Below are positions 21,701 to 33,062 of a DNA stretch of 64,000 nt, piece by piece. Both the position numbers and the translations under genes were made by a program. How positions within the stretch are numbered: position 1 is the stretch's first letter; every line of letters begins with the position of its first letter. The stretch spans positions 1,240,001 to 1,304,000 of the forward strand of contig OX442315.1 of NCBI GenBank assembly GCA_949358305.1. Reading direction: 5' to 3'. This stretch comes from Strigamia acuminata (taxonomy: Eukaryota; Arthropoda; Chilopoda; Geophilomorpha; Linotaeniidae). The notes under the pieces were generated by a model. That model had not been told where the DNA came from and searched no databases. It worked only from the letters and a program-made list of their open reading frames with translations.

Positions 21701-23742
21701 GCGAAAACCTGCGATTTCTGGGCCAGCGGTATAATCCAGCAATAGCGTGTCGCGTCGTCGATGACGGTAAGGACGAAACGTGCTCCTCCAAACGATGGAA
21801 CTGGGGCTGGCCCCCAAATATCCATGTGGAGAAGGTCCAAAGGCTTCGTAGTCGAGGGATTCGGATCAGGCTTATGAGAAGCTTTTGTCGATTTGGCTAT
21901 TCTGCAGTCGTTGCAGGCCAATTCCCTGCTCACTTCCCCTGGTTGCATTCCGTAAACTTGGTCGTTTGCGGCCAACAACTTCATTCCATTGGTGTGAAGG
22001 TGGCCGAGACGGCTGTGCCACAAACCAGTGGCATCCTTGACCGAAGCTGGATTGGCAATGACCTTCGTTTTCGGCTGGGACGGATTGCCGAGGGGAGGAA
22101 AGGAATTTGCATTTGGAATTGCAGTAGGAGTTGCCGTCGGGATTGACTGTAGGGCACTCGCATAGGAAGGAGGGGTGGTCAAATTGTTGTGGATTTGAGT
22201 AGGGATAGGAGGAGGAACCGGATTGGTTGGAATGGGAGCTTGTTGGACGGGAATTTGCTTCACGGGTTCAACTAGCGGCATTTCAATCCGAAAATCCGTA
22301 ATTTCTCTTTGCTGTCCTTTTCCCTTTTTCGGTTTGGGAATTTTAATAAAATCCTCTTCTGTTGTGACGTACATTTGCGGCGGTAGCGTTGGAGTCGGTT
22401 GTACAGTGGGAGAAACCGTTGTCGCAAATGTCGGATTCGTACACAAACCGTCCACATAATAAAGACCTCCTCTCTCCTTTGCACGGATAAGAGGGCTGCG
22501 AATGTCCGATTGGTAAACATGAATCTCACTGTTGAAAACATGAATATGGTGTCGAGCTTTATCAATTTTCGAAACCGAAATCAAGTTGGCCTCGAAATTC
22601 GGCGCGTAGAGAACATTGGTCAAATTCACGGTGCAGCGGGTCTTGTCGATGGCCATTAGCAAACGAACCGTTCCTTTTCCCGTCACTTGGGACTTGCCCT
22701 GCCCCAATTCGATATCAAATGGAATGACATCGGTGAATTCAACAAATCCAGCTCGCACGTGAGATACATGGTCTGTTGCGCCGCAATCCAGTATCCACTC
22801 ATTCGATTGCATGAAATGGGCTACTGGACGTTGGACAACTTGTGGCGCATTGACGAAAAATGTCCCCTCTCGGTGTGGATGCGAGCTTTCTCGGGGACGC
22901 GCGTTGTTGGCCTTCGCGGCAGCGTTCTTGTTGCGCCTGCGACTTTTGCTCCGAGAATTACGTTGGAGTGAAACCGTAGGTTGTCCCTGTTGTTGACGGG
23001 GCGGACGTGGACATCGGTTCGCGTAATGTCCGAGCTGATCACAATTAAAGCATTTCACTGTCGAAATATCCCGAGGTCCGGATTTATTTCGGGGTCGGAA
23101 TTGTCCCTTCATAGACGCGTGAGCTGCTGATTGGCTCGTTCCGAGTAACCCGATGGATTTGAGCCGCATGTGCTCGGAAATCAATTGTTCGGCAACATCC
23201 TTCGGCGTGAATTGAGGATCCGGCCAATGGTATATTGCGAAAGTCGCCTGAGCATATTCGGGCGGCAGACACTTCAGATACTGGTACGCGTGGTGAACCG
23301 GGCTAATAATCTCGTTGACATCGCTTAATTGCCGCACGTAATTGTCGACACGGGCAATGAAATCCGGCATATCCTCGCCAGGTTGGAGTTGGAGGCTGAG
23401 GAACTCCCAGCGCATTGCCGCCTGACGGGCTCTAGAGCTGGGCGCGTAGGTTTTTGCCAACTTGTCCCACGCCTCCTTTGGCGTGTTACAGGTTTCCAAA
23501 ACAGTACGCTTGGCGGGGCTCACATGGAGGTATATGAGGCCTAGCGCCTTGTCCCTCTTTATGTTGAAGCGATCAAGTTCTTTAGCCGTCAGGGTGGCAA
23601 TGTGTTCTGCCTCTTTGTCCTCCGTTATGTGACGCCAAAGGCCTTCAGATTTCAGGAGAAACTGCATCGACAATCGCCATTGTTCGTAATTGTCGACACC
23701 AAGAACCGTAATTAAATTGTTCGGATTCCCTGATTTGTGCAT
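18724..23742 (-). pseudogene. Copia F gag-pol polyprotein with one in-frame TAG
   Basis: The ATG at 23742 (MHKSGN) is the start by homology with D. The frame is gag (LKSEGLWRH, HHAYQYLKCLPPEYAQATF); CCHC knuckle (CFNCDQLGHYANRC); protease WILDCGATDHVS; integrase (LLHMDIWG, IRTDRGGEF, NGTAERINR); RT with YVDD (LIYVDDIVVFY); and RNase H to FTKWLSSERLRSLISKIF. A TAG at 19351-19353 falls inside SLLF-L-ASRTRPD, where B and D have a Leu codon, so a single TTG to TAG change explains it. The frame is otherwise open over 1672 codons. With identical LTRs, the stop is recent or was already present in the RNA copied. Confidence 0.93.
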
Positions 23743-24732
23743 TTTGAATCGCTGGACGAGACACGACGCGGAGAACACAAAGGCTCAGAGAGTGGCACAA
23801 AATCGGAGCACAATTCACTATTCGGAGCACTGCACTTCACTGATCCCCCGTTGTTCAAAGCGGAAAACCAAAATTGGGAGGCAATGCTAAAATTGCCTGA
23901 CAACCTGTGGCAAGTGTCCCCCCGACGTCCTTTACGACCACCTGGGGTCACGGGAATGTCGGGTGGCGCAGGGCTCAGCCTTGCCACAGAATACAATGGT
24001 GCGGTGTTCGGAATCGAACGGAGGGCACCAAGGATTCTAATTGACCCACCAAAATCCCACTTAAAATTAACAAAGGTAATTTCGACACAAAGGAGAAAAA
24101 GATGAATCAACTGCGGTTGCAGTCCTCGTGCAAATGAAGGCACGGCGCGGTTTTCTCGAAAAACCGGAAAAATCGCAATTTGGACGTTAATGTCCGAATT
24201 CTTCTCGAAAATTCGAGGCTCTTCTTCCTCTTGAATAGATCGAAGATTACGACCGTTCACCGGGGAACCAAGCCGCCAATATTCGAGTATTGGATTCTCG
24301 TTGGAACTGTCGCCGAAGCTAAACAGTGTCGTACGGTGAAATCGGCGAAAAATCTGAAAATAAACAAAAATCGTCTCAAAATTCGCGAATCCCGCGTAAT
24401 TTTGGACGACATTAAATGCAGAATCGCTCGGAAAACAGCCCTGGCTGTTGTAAAACGTTGGAAACGTCGAAAAACCTGGAAATAACAATTTTTGCCGTGA
24501 AATTTGCGAATCCCGCACAATTCCAGGCAAATTTAAACACAAAATGGTGAAATCGACGTCGTGACTCGTGGAAAACGTCGGTAATACGTCCCGGGCGTAT
24601 GACGAAACGTATGGCGAACGAAAATCCACTCGAAGATCGTTGGGCACTGAAAATAAATGTTTTTGGCGAAAAATCGCGATTTTCGCGAATTTTCCGTCAA
24701 AAATTACACAAAAAGCGAATGAATTCAGCAAA
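23743..24732 (-). other. Noncoding leader of copia F
   Basis: A leader of about 990 bases. It shares with B and D the motif GCTGAGCCCTGCGCCACC (complement of 23962-23979) and a hairpin AGGCAAT-TTTAGC-ATTGCCT (complement of 23879-23898). The hairpin stem differs from that of B on both sides yet still pairs. Confidence 0.7.
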
Positions 24733-24751
24733 CAACCATCCTCTGCTACCA
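24733..24751 (-). other. Primer binding site, initiator tRNA-Met (copia F)
   Basis: The plus-strand CAACCATCCTCTGCTACCA reads TGGTAGCAGAGGATGGTT on the element strand. It is separated from the LTR by one base rather than the two seen in B and D. Confidence 0.88.
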
Positions 24752-24752
24752 A

Positions 24753-25299
24753 TGTAGCAGAGGAGTGCGCAATTATCAGCGTAATTGCTGATAGGAAGCG
24801 TGAAAATAAACAAACGAGTTGTACTACGCGTACGAACGGGCGCGATACGCGGCGTATCGACTTCAGCAAATGCGCGCGGCCTAATGCCGCTTATAAGCGC
24901 TAACAAATGCACTGAAATGTGCACTAAATGAACGACAATGTTTAAAACAATAAAACAAGTTTAATATAAACATAATACATTACAAAAGAGTCCAATCTTG
25001 GAAGAAAATCAGCTAGGACACACACGGCTGTGTGTGTCGCCATCTTGGATTCAGATAACAGTGATGAGGGCACCCTGGTGCCGACAATTGACATTAGATA
25101 TGAACAAATCATTGAATTGAAGAACAAATCACAACAGAACCGAATAATAGTATGGAATTACATACGAGACAGCGCAAAACGAATAGTAACATCGAAATCA
25201 ATTAAATAACAACTAAAATACGCTGTATATCTAAGCACAATGGGAAATCTAGGAAAAAACAAATATATTCATCGATACAAATTGGTCTTTTGACCAACA
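24753..25299 (-). repeat. 5' LTR of copia F
   Basis: 547 bp, matching 17970-18516. It is followed on the plus strand by GATTT and then by the rest of the interrupted copia A 3' LTR. Confidence 0.93.
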
Positions 25300-25304
25300 G
25301 ATTT

Positions 25305-25916
25305 CTCTAATTGTCGTCTGCATTTTTAGTTAAGAACTTGTTCTGTATTTTGAATTGTTTATGTTTTAGCACTGTACAGGACAAATCAACTACCTGTGAC
25401 ATTGATTTGTTCTCCCGATAGTTTTGGGGAAAATAACCTCAAACCAGGTGTACGTTTTGTTGTTATGTTTTTCCACTGCAATAAAACATGGCGGCACAAT
25501 TTGTGCTAGTAATGCAAAAGACTAAAATCAGGATTGGACTCACTTTATTGATTTAATGGCCTACAGTATGTAGTGTGTAAAGTTATTGCTTCTCTCTCGA
25601 AACTTGCTGCAACTTTTTAAAAGAACTTTTGCCAAAAAGTGGCCACACGTCCAGTCAGTCTTAAGTTTACAACAGGAATGTCTTTATTTTTACAAAGATA
25701 AATGTACAAAAGGTTTTTAATCTTAATCTCTTTAATCGTTGCTTGAATTCCTCGCATTGGCGCGCGCGTCCTTTTGGCGATTACCTTGCCCTCTGGTGTT
25801 GCTTCTCTGCATCGCGCCCTTACATTCTACACTCGACCATCCGACTACACGAGTTGGTCCTTCGACTCGTCTTGGCCTTCGTCCTCGCTCGCGTTGTCGG
25901 CATCGTCGGTGATCTC
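25305..25916. other. Remainder of copia A LTR and flank of gypsy element H
   Basis: No protein-like frame. The first 100 or so bases should be the rest of the copia A LTR. ACATGGCGGC near 25488 is another YY1-like core. On the minus strand TCAATAAAGTGAG (near 25540) could be a poly(A) signal for element H. I could not find an LTR pair around H. Confidence 0.4.
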
Positions 25917-27169
25917 CTACCGCTTTATTTGGTCCGTTGGCGTCGTGACACGATATCGAGGCGGGTCCTCGAAACTCTGGATTTCGTACACCGTATCTGA
26001 GATCTTGCGCCCGATTCGCAACGGTCCCCGATATAGTGCCGACAATTTACCCGCCGCCCCTTGCGTCGCGAGTGCTTTCCGCTGCACAACGACCACGTCC
26101 CCCTCTTTAAACATTTTATTCGGCCCCCGATGTCGATCAAATGCCTTCTTTTGACGCGCCTGCGCCGCTGTGAGTGTGTTGTGCGCCTCGTCTCGCGTCC
26201 GCTCAAAGTCCGCTTCTTCTTCGACGTTATCTTCGACCGCGACCGCTGCTAGCTTTGGTTTAATGACGGTTCGTGGTTGGAATCCGTAGAGAACCTCCAT
26301 CGGTGTCTTTCCGGTGCTCCTACTCGTTCTCGAATTTAACGCGATCTCGATTTGGTTTAAATGCGCCGCCCAGTCATTCCCATCCGCACACAGCTCGTTA
26401 TCATTGGCACCAGCGTTCTGTTTGTCCGCTCCACTTGCCCGTTGGCCCTTGGGTTTTCGGTGGAGGTCAGCACATGTCCCACTCCCAATTCGCTACACAA
26501 TTCGACAAACTCGTTATTCTTAAATGCGATCCCCCTGTCGGTGATGACTCGTGTGGGGACCCACATCCGCATACACAGTTCTCTCAATTTTCGGCATGTC
26601 TCTTTCGCGCCTGTCGATTTGGTTGCCCTCAAAAATGTCTCTTTCGAGTAATTGCATACTGCCACCAGCACATATTTATAGCCTCCGCTCTTTGGAAATG
26701 GCCCCACGTGGTCCAGGTGGACCGTGTGCCACGGCACTTTCTCTGGGATTATCATGTTCAGTGCCCCTGGTCGGCGTCCCCCGGGTTCTTTGTAAATCAA
26801 ACACTTGACACAGGATCCAATAATGGCTTTCACGAACTTCTGCATTCTCGGGAACCAAAATCTCTTGAGAATTGCATCCATGGTCTCCTCTGTCGCCGGG
26901 TGCCCGTGTGATTCATGCACTTCTCTGGTTATTTGCCTCTGCATCCCTTTCGGCACGTAAATTCGTTTCCGTTTCTTTTCCCCCTTTCTTCTCAAAATAT
27001 GGCACACGTGCCCATTCTTGAGTGTAAACTGCCGTATTTTATTCTGCATTCGCTCGGTCAACCCCTCGTTATTATTTTGCAATAAAGCACTTTTAATTTT
27101 TCTGCACTCAATGTCGCTCATCTGAGCAGCCTCCAGCCAGTCCCCGCCCATTAATCTGATCTCATTCAC
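25917..27169 (-). pseudogene. Gypsy H integrase (frameshifted)
   Basis: The segment 27169-26357 has the H-H-C-C zinc finger (HESHGHPATEE, CVKCLIYK) and the catalytic positions HLDHVGPF, ITDRGIAF and NGQVERTNR. The frame then shifts near 26375. The segment 26300-25917 continues with MEVLYGFQPRT and a C-terminal chromatin- or DNA-binding-type tail (GPNKMFKEGDVVVV, YRGPLRI). It is inactive as it stands. Confidence 0.88.
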
Positions 27170-27175
27170 TCGAAA

Positions 27176-28668
27176 TCAACTCATCACTTCGTTTGCTTCG
27201 GTTTCCGACTGTTGGCGCGATTCAGCATTTCTGCTGAGCGCGTCGACGTGGCTCATTAGCAATCCCGGCCGATGTACGGTTCTAAAATCGTACTCGGACA
27301 ATTGCAGTACCCATCTGCCGATGCGGGGGTCAGCTCCTTCTTTTTCAACCCATATCTGACCGCCTCGCAGTCGGTAACGATAATAAAATCTGCCCCGTAC
27401 ACATACATTCGAAATTGCTGCACCGCTAGCAATTCTAATTCTGTGGAGTGGTACCATTGCTCACAGTCCGTCGTTGTTCGGCTCGCGTACAATACTGGGT
27501 GCAATATTCCCTTCTCGTCCCCCTGCATCAGAATTGCCCCTAACCCCTCCTGCGACGCGTCTGTGTGTATTTCGCATGGGCGCGTATTATCAAACACCTT
27601 TAGCACTGGTGCTGACACTAACTCACTGATTAAGTTTCTAAATGCCGCTTCACACTCTTTTTTCCAAATAAACGGCTCTTTCTTGCGTGTTAGGTTTGTC
27701 AGTGGCTTGCACTTGGCTGCATAGCCCGCCACAAACCTCCTAAAATATCCATACAATCCCAAAAAGCTCCTAACTCCTTTTACATCCGCCGGCGTCGGAA
27801 AGTTTCTAATGGCGCTTGTTTTCTCCAACCCTGGCCGTAACCCCTCCGCCGTCAAACGTAACCCCAAAAAATTCACTTCACTGCTTAAAAAATGGCATTT
27901 ATTTAATTTTAATGTTAACTTTGCCTTGCGCATTTCAATCAATAAAGTTCTCATTTTTAAAAACAACTCATCAACGTTTTTAGCCCCCTGTAATAAATCG
28001 TTCATATATCGTCTCATTATCTCTCTTGGAAGATGGCCAAATGCCATTTCCATCATGCGGTTAAAGACAAACGGCGCATTTACAAGCCCGAATGGCATTC
28101 GAGTAAACTGCCATTTGTTTGACATTGTTGAAAATGCCGTCTTCTCCTGTGCGCCCTTTGTTAATTCCACTTGATAATATCCCGCAGCTAAGTCAAACAC
28201 AGAAAAAATCACCCAATCGTGCGTGCCGTCAAAAATCTCCTCTATTCTCGGGCAAGGAAAATGTTCCCTGACCGTTGCTTCGTTTAAGCATCGAAAATCC
28301 ATGCAAATTCGCTTTTCCCCGCTCTTTTTCCGTACCACAACTATTGGACTATTAAAAGCGCTGTTCGATTTCTTTATAAACCCTGCCCCCTCCAACTCCC
28401 GAATCATTGCATCTATCTCCCGTTGTTGCGCCGATGAGTACGGATACCGCCTCAGATTTACCGCCCTATCCGTTGTCAATTGAATGTCCATTTTTAAATT
28501 TTCGAATTTCCCTACTTCTAACAAATTTGTTGCGAAACAGTCCCTAAATTCGTTAACCAACTCGACTACTCTTAATTTGTTTTCTTCCGACACCCCCTCG
28601 CCCACTTTAAGATCGTGTAATGAAATAACAGACTCACCCCTCGATTCCACTCGTTTCACTTCGCTGCA
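27176..28668 (-). pseudogene. Gypsy H reverse transcriptase and RNase H (frameshifted, YMND)
   Basis: RT motifs are clear: GFIKKSNSAFNSPIVVVRKK, CMDFRCLNEAT, FDLAAGYYQVEL and FTRMPFGLVNAPFVF. The catalytic box is YMND (27997-28008) instead of YxDD, so the first of the two paired Asp residues is Asn (GAC to AAC). RNase H has HTDASQEGLGAIL and ELELLAV. The frame shifts near 27345, and the last part (DFRTVHRPGLLMSHVDALSR) reads in 27457-27176. Confidence 0.88.
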
Positions 28669-28696
28669 TTACAACGACGGTGCGTCGTCAATCGTT

Positions 28697-30502
28697 TCAA
28701 CGTGCCCCAATTTCTTTCCTTTTCGCACTTGCACCGCCGTCACCCCCCCGGTTTATTATTGGTATTCTCATTCGTCCTTTCTCCACGTTCGTTACTCCTT
28801 CTAACACCTCAAGTCCATCAAAGTTCGAGCGCTCGTTGCGCAAATAAACAGTTCCGTCGTCACCTTGCACTCTCATTTCAATAAAACTTATCGAATGTGC
28901 GTCGATCACCGTCTCTTCACCCGTCACCAATGCCCTCGGTTTCGTTCGCACCTCCGATTCGATGCGAAAAAAGTCCCCCGTCGTCGTGTTGCAAAACGAA
29001 ATTTTCCCGCTCTCTACCGTCATCTTCACGCCTTGATGCTCCAAAAATGGCTGCCCTACTCAAATGTCCGTCGACATCACCTCGTCGTCGACAACATAGA
29101 ATGGTACCGCATCTACCGTCACGTCGTCCGCTTTCACGCGATATTTCGTGCGGCCCAAATAAATCTGTTCATCCTGGTTGATCCCGTAATTGAATCCACG
29201 AATTTTGTACGCGAGTTTCGGCTTGTCGATTCCCGCCTGTCCCGCGAACGTCTTGCTGACCAAACACAGCTCACTCTGCGTGTCGATGCCTGCCGTGCAC
29301 GAGCGTCCCGCGACTGTCATTATAGTTGCAAATTTTGGGACCATAACTTCTCCTGCTATCTTCTTGCACGCGTGTGTCTTCGCCTCCTTCGGTCTCGTCG
29401 ATTTTCGTTCTCGTTTCGGTTCCGGACACTTGCTGGCGTAGTGACCGCTCACGTCACAGTTGAAGCACTTGACTTTTGGGCAATTTGCAGAAATGTGCCC
29501 TGCCTCCTTGCACCCAAAACACCGGGCCTCGCCTGTGCATTCGTTGGCACGGTGCCCCTCCTCTCCACATTTAAAACAGGCCGTGTGTGGTTTTCGCACG
29601 CTCGCTTTCTTCCTCGGCACGGCCAGCTTTTGTTTGAACTCACTTTTCATCTCACTTTTAATTTCACTTTTCGCACTCACATATCTGGATTCAATTGTTT
29701 TCACGTCTCGAATTATTTCACCAATACTGCTGTATGATTTTAAATATATAGCACTCATTACCGTTTTGTTTTTCAGTCCGTCCACGATATAATCACGTGC
29801 CTCCGCCAAACTTAGCTTTAATTTGCTACACACTGCCCACTTCCGGTGCACGTACGCTTCGACCGTATCGTCGGGTTTCTGCGGCGCCTGCATCATGGCC
29901 TGCTTTTCAGCAAGGGTCAACTCTTGATCAGGAAAATCGCGCAGAAAACACCGGTCCCAATCTTTGTAATGGCGTTCCAATTCGCCCGTATTTTCTTGCC
30001 AAACCTTGGCCGCTCCTTCCAGGGCCGCCGCCGCGCTCGTCACCTTCGTGGTGTTCGTCCAGTGGTAATCCGTCGCATATTCCTCTACTATTTGGAGCCA
30101 TTCCGTCGTGGTTCTGGTCTGGTCCTGCTCGCCCGAAAATTTTGGCAGCTTTGGTGCCGTTCGTGTTTCGCGCCGCGAGTTTTCCAACTGCATTTGTGCA
30201 ATCAACAACTGCACGGCCTTCTCGGCTCCCGACGCATTAGGATCTACCGTTTTCTGTACCTCTCGTAAAGGTGGGTCTTCGTCGTCTTCCTCCTCGTCTT
30301 CCTCGTCTGCGACCGCCTCGCCTGCCGCCTTTCGCATCGCTCGCCACATCTCGACCGCCATCTCCGCTTTCCGCTTTCGGAACGTTGTGAGCCCGAGTTT
30401 CCGCATCTCGGGGCGCATTTCCTCCGTTCTCAGGACCAAAAGGTTCTCAACTGTGGGTATTTCGCCCCTCGCAATCATCGCAAGTACCGCCGGGATGTCC
30501 AT
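28697..30502 (-). pseudogene. Gypsy H gag and protease with one TGA
   Basis: The ATG at 30502 (MDIPAVLAM) is the first Met of the frame. Gag has an acidic stretch (EEDEEEDDEDPP), then the retrotransposon gag core (AKVWQENTGELERHYKDW). Three CCHC knuckles follow: CFKCGEEGHRANEC, CFGCKEAGHISANC and CFNCDVSGHYASKC. The protease has GIDTQSELCLVS (near 29276-29287), where the catalytic D-T/S-G is expected, so Gly is replaced by Gln. A TGA at 29060-29062 interrupts the protease; the same frame continues with VGQPFLEHQGV and runs to 28697. RT begins in another frame about 30 bases on. Confidence 0.85.
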
Positions 30503-30700
30503 TGTGATTTTTTTGACGTTCAAACTATTTTTCGACCACGCGTTGCTGTTTCGCTCTGTGTCTTGGGTTTTAGGCCTCGCGCCGCTTTCCCCACTCTCTG
30601 CTCACACTGGATTCCGGTTCTGTTCCTTATCTAAGATCTCGGAAAGTTCTTGACCGATTGCTTTGAAATTTTGACACAACGTTGAGTTTGAATTGGGGAG

Positions 30701-30743
30701 TGTTTTTATATACCTGTGATACCTGCGACAGGTTTTTATACAC
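30701..30743 (-). promoter_or_regulatory. Tandem TATA boxes upstream of gypsy H gag
   Basis: On the minus strand two similar blocks, ACAGGTGTATAAAAACC (30731-30746) and ACAGGTATATAAAAACACTC (30698-30717), lie about 200 bases before the gag ATG. A repeated TATAAAAA next to ACAGGT suggests a duplicated core promoter, probably in the remnant of the 5' LTR. Confidence 0.5.
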
Positions 30744-31099
30744 CTGTAACAGGTAAAAACGTGCCTTTTCCAACCAAACATGGCGGCCGTCGGATCTAGC
30801 GCCATGTGTTGCACGCTTCGCGCCCTATTCAACTCGAAAACCTGGCAAATGTGGATTCAAGATGGCGGCGTCCATCTCAGGTGCGTGTTAAGCAGCAGCA
30901 CCATTGCCACAACGCTCATTTATGAGTTATTGAGCGGTTTTTTCGAGGAATATTCGGATTAACAACACCAGAGGAACATTTTAAAGGTCTGCAGTTGTTT
31001 AATTCGTTTTGGGCACGAAATTTGGGTCATAAAGCGACCCAAACCGAAGCAAAGGCGACGGCGGCCATTTTCTACATTTTTAGGTGAATTTTTGGAGGA

Positions 31100-31590
31100 A
31101 AAACGTAGGGATTTCAATGGGATTTCCAAAGTATTTCAATGGGATTTCCACGGGATTTCAGTGGGCTTTTCACAGGTTTTTCATGGGATTTCCACGGGAT
31201 TTTTATGGGATTTATTTGCACGGGATTTCCGTGGGATTTTCACAGGTTTTCCACGGGATTTCCACGGGATTTCCATGGAATTTATTTGCACGGGATTTAT
31301 TTCCACGGGATTTATTTATTTCCACGGGATTTACTTATTTCCACGGGATTTTCACGGGATTTCCATGGAATTTATTTGCACGGGATTTATTTGCACAGAG
31401 TTTCCATGGGATTTCCACTAAATTTATTTGCACGGGATTTATTTGCACGGGATTTATTTATTTCCATGGGATTTACTTATTTCCACGAGATTTATTTCCA
31501 AGGGATTTATTTATTTCCACGGGATTTCAATAGGATTTCCACAGGATTTCCACGGGATTTCCACAGGATTTCCATGGGATTTATTTATGA
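31100..31590. repeat. Minisatellite of CACGGGATTTcC/ATTT units
   Basis: A run of about 490 bases built from CACGGGATTTC, CATGGGATTT and TTATTTGCACGGGATTT units in irregular order. All three plus frames are open over much of it and read FPRDFHGIS-like repeats, a by-product of a stop-free unit. I do not call a gene. Confidence 0.9.
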
Positions 31591-31650
31591 GCCACAGCAA
31601 CGCGTGGCCGGGTACAGCTTGTATACATATAAATATAAAAACACAACAAA
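31588..31650 (+). mobile_element. Possible 3' tail of a non-LTR retrotransposon or SINE
   Basis: GAGCCACAGCAACGCGTGGCCGGGTACAGC followed by AT-rich simple sequence resembles the conserved 3' tail of non-LTR elements common in arthropods. I recognise the motif only from general knowledge. A reverse-strand relative may be at about 61637-61665. Confidence 0.35.
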
Positions 31651-31979
31651 ATAAATAAGAATTATCGACTTAACACGTAAAACTCAATTTTCGACCTCTC
31701 AGCGAAATCTTGACCTCCTTCTCGACGCTTTTCCTCATCTCACTCGCGCCCGACGTATTCCAAAACGCCCCAAAACCGCTCGGACCCAACTACTTCTTAC
31801 GAAACCAACTTTTCCTCGAATTATATCGACCACTACTCCGATTTTCGAACACTATCATTAGTCTCTGCTCGCCCTTCCGATCGAAATTCGCTTTTTCCGC
31901 GCTCGAAATCGACATTGTAGCTCTAAAAAAAATAATTTTAACCCAAACGAGCCATCAAAAATCCAAAATCTATCTCCAC

Positions 31980-32070
31980 CTTGACTCAATTGCAGTCTCT
32001 CGAGCAAACTGACCGCCTCGGCGAGCGGTGCGGCGCTGCGAGGGACAAATCCCTTCGCGTTGATGGACAT
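31980..32070 (-). CDS. Possible first exon of a host gene
   Basis: Minus-strand ATG at 32070 begins MSINAKGFVPRSAAPL and is open for 30 codons before CAAG/GTGGAG, a plausible splice donor (GT at 31978-31979). The N-terminus resembles the PAM2 pattern (N-x-A-x-x-F-V/x-P) that binds the MLLE domain of poly(A)-binding protein. No downstream exon is identified. An alternative is a chance frame continuing to 31858. Confidence 0.25.
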
Positions 32071-32672
32071 TTAACGTTTTTCTACCGGAAAATGTTGTTT
32101 TTGTTGTTCGGTTTCCATCGTCTATCGTAGCTCGACGCTCCACGGTAGCCTCTATGCGTGGGAGAATGTGTGTGATTATGGTTTTTATCGTTTATCTGTG
32201 TTGCAATATTACCGTAATAACGGAAACACGAAATTTGCACCTCCGTTGTCACCACATAGTGTGCAATGTTGGGTAAAATTAAAGATGGCAGACTTTGGAG
32301 TTTCTTTCTGTCACCTTGCGGTGCTGGTTTACACTTTTTTACCTCATGTCAGTTCGCACCTCCCAGTTTCACCTAAGTTTATATGCACTTTTTAGAAGAA
32401 TTACACCTTTTTACCAGAAGGTGTAACTCTTGTTGGAGATAAAATCATATGTTCTGATAAATTGATTTGCAGATTAATTATAATACGCGTTTATGGTTTA
32501 GCGTATCCAAAACATTCTTACATGTGTGTGATGAGTGATGCTATCATATTCATCCCTATCTCAGGTCTATAAGCACGTCTACGTAGGGAGATACATTGTC
32601 CAAATTTGTGTAAACAAATGTTAAATATGTAATCTCTGATTAATTTGATCTAAATGAATTATTTGATTGTAG
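32071..32672. other. No gene seen
   Basis: AT-rich sequence. TTACACCTT...AAGGTGTAA (32401-32428) is a short hairpin. ATTTGATTGTAG at 32661-32672 could be a splice acceptor for the following frame. Confidence 0.4.
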
Positions 32673-33062
32673 TCCCGCCACCCTGCTGCTGGGTCGTCGC
32701 GCTCATCAACGCTAGAGACAGTGAGGGAGACCCCACAAGTCACCCTCCCACCGCCTATCCAGCAGCTGTTGGACGAGACACATTACGTGCCACCAACAGT
32801 AGCCATGGAAGTTGTGGTGGTAACCGATGAGGAGTTGCAAGGCACCGCACGGTCGCCTCCGCCGCACGAAGATGAACCAGCGCCCTGAAAAGCCCCGGTT
32901 GCCGCCCTCAGCGTAAATTGTACAAACGAAGGGCCCCCCAGCCCCGATTTCTCATTTTCAGAAACCCGTTGGATGCCAGCCCGATATGGACGACAGACAC
33001 GCGTGAAGCGTTGTCCCATTGATGTCACTGTCCGTCCTTACGTGGAGGAAAAAGCCATCTGA
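32673..33062 (+). pseudogene. Protein-like frame with one TGA, C-terminal fragment
   Basis: From a possible acceptor AG at 32671-32672 the frame is open for 129 codons apart from a TGA at 32886-32888. It contains LPPPIQQLLDETHYVPPT, a Pro/Glu segment (SPPPHEDEPAP) and a basic end (RWMPARYGRQTRVKRCPIDV). Such tails occur at the C-termini of retroelement pol and transposon-derived genes, but no domain is recognisable. The TGA stands before an AAA codon where CGA would leave the frame open. Confidence 0.35.

Larger units (their letters stand above)
17970..25299 (-). mobile_element. Copia LTR retrotransposon F, nearly intact
   Basis: Two 547-bp LTRs (17970-18516 and 24753-25299) look identical and are flanked by GATTT (17965-17969, 25300-25304). 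It lies on the minus strand, with an initiator-Met primer site next to the right LTR and a purine tract next to the left one. The 7330-bp element matches B and D in layout. The only visible lesion in its polyprotein is one TAG. A diverged solo LTR of the same family is at 39896-40433. Confidence 0.95.
25540..30760 (-). mobile_element. Degenerate Ty3/gypsy element H
   Basis: Minus-strand order is gag, protease, RT, RNase H, integrase, the Ty3/gypsy order (copia has integrase before RT). At least one stop and three frame changes break it, and two catalytic motifs are altered. Neither LTRs nor a primer site could be delimited, so the ends given are approximate: the putative poly(A) signal and the TATA boxes. 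Confidence 0.8.

Noticed and set aside
25305-30960. LTR pair for gypsy H
   Set aside because: No matching pair was found by eye on the two flanks; shared ACATGGCGGC near 25488 and 30778 is too short to call an LTR.
30780-30962. 60-codon plus-strand frame starting MAAVGSSAMCC
   Set aside because: It lies in the upstream region of gypsy H; the ATG is part of the YY1-like AACATGGCGGCC motif and no protein features are visible.
31092-31658. Three overlapping plus-strand ORFs with FPRDFHGIS repeats
   Set aside because: They arise because the minisatellite unit lacks stops in several frames; there is no unique protein sequence.
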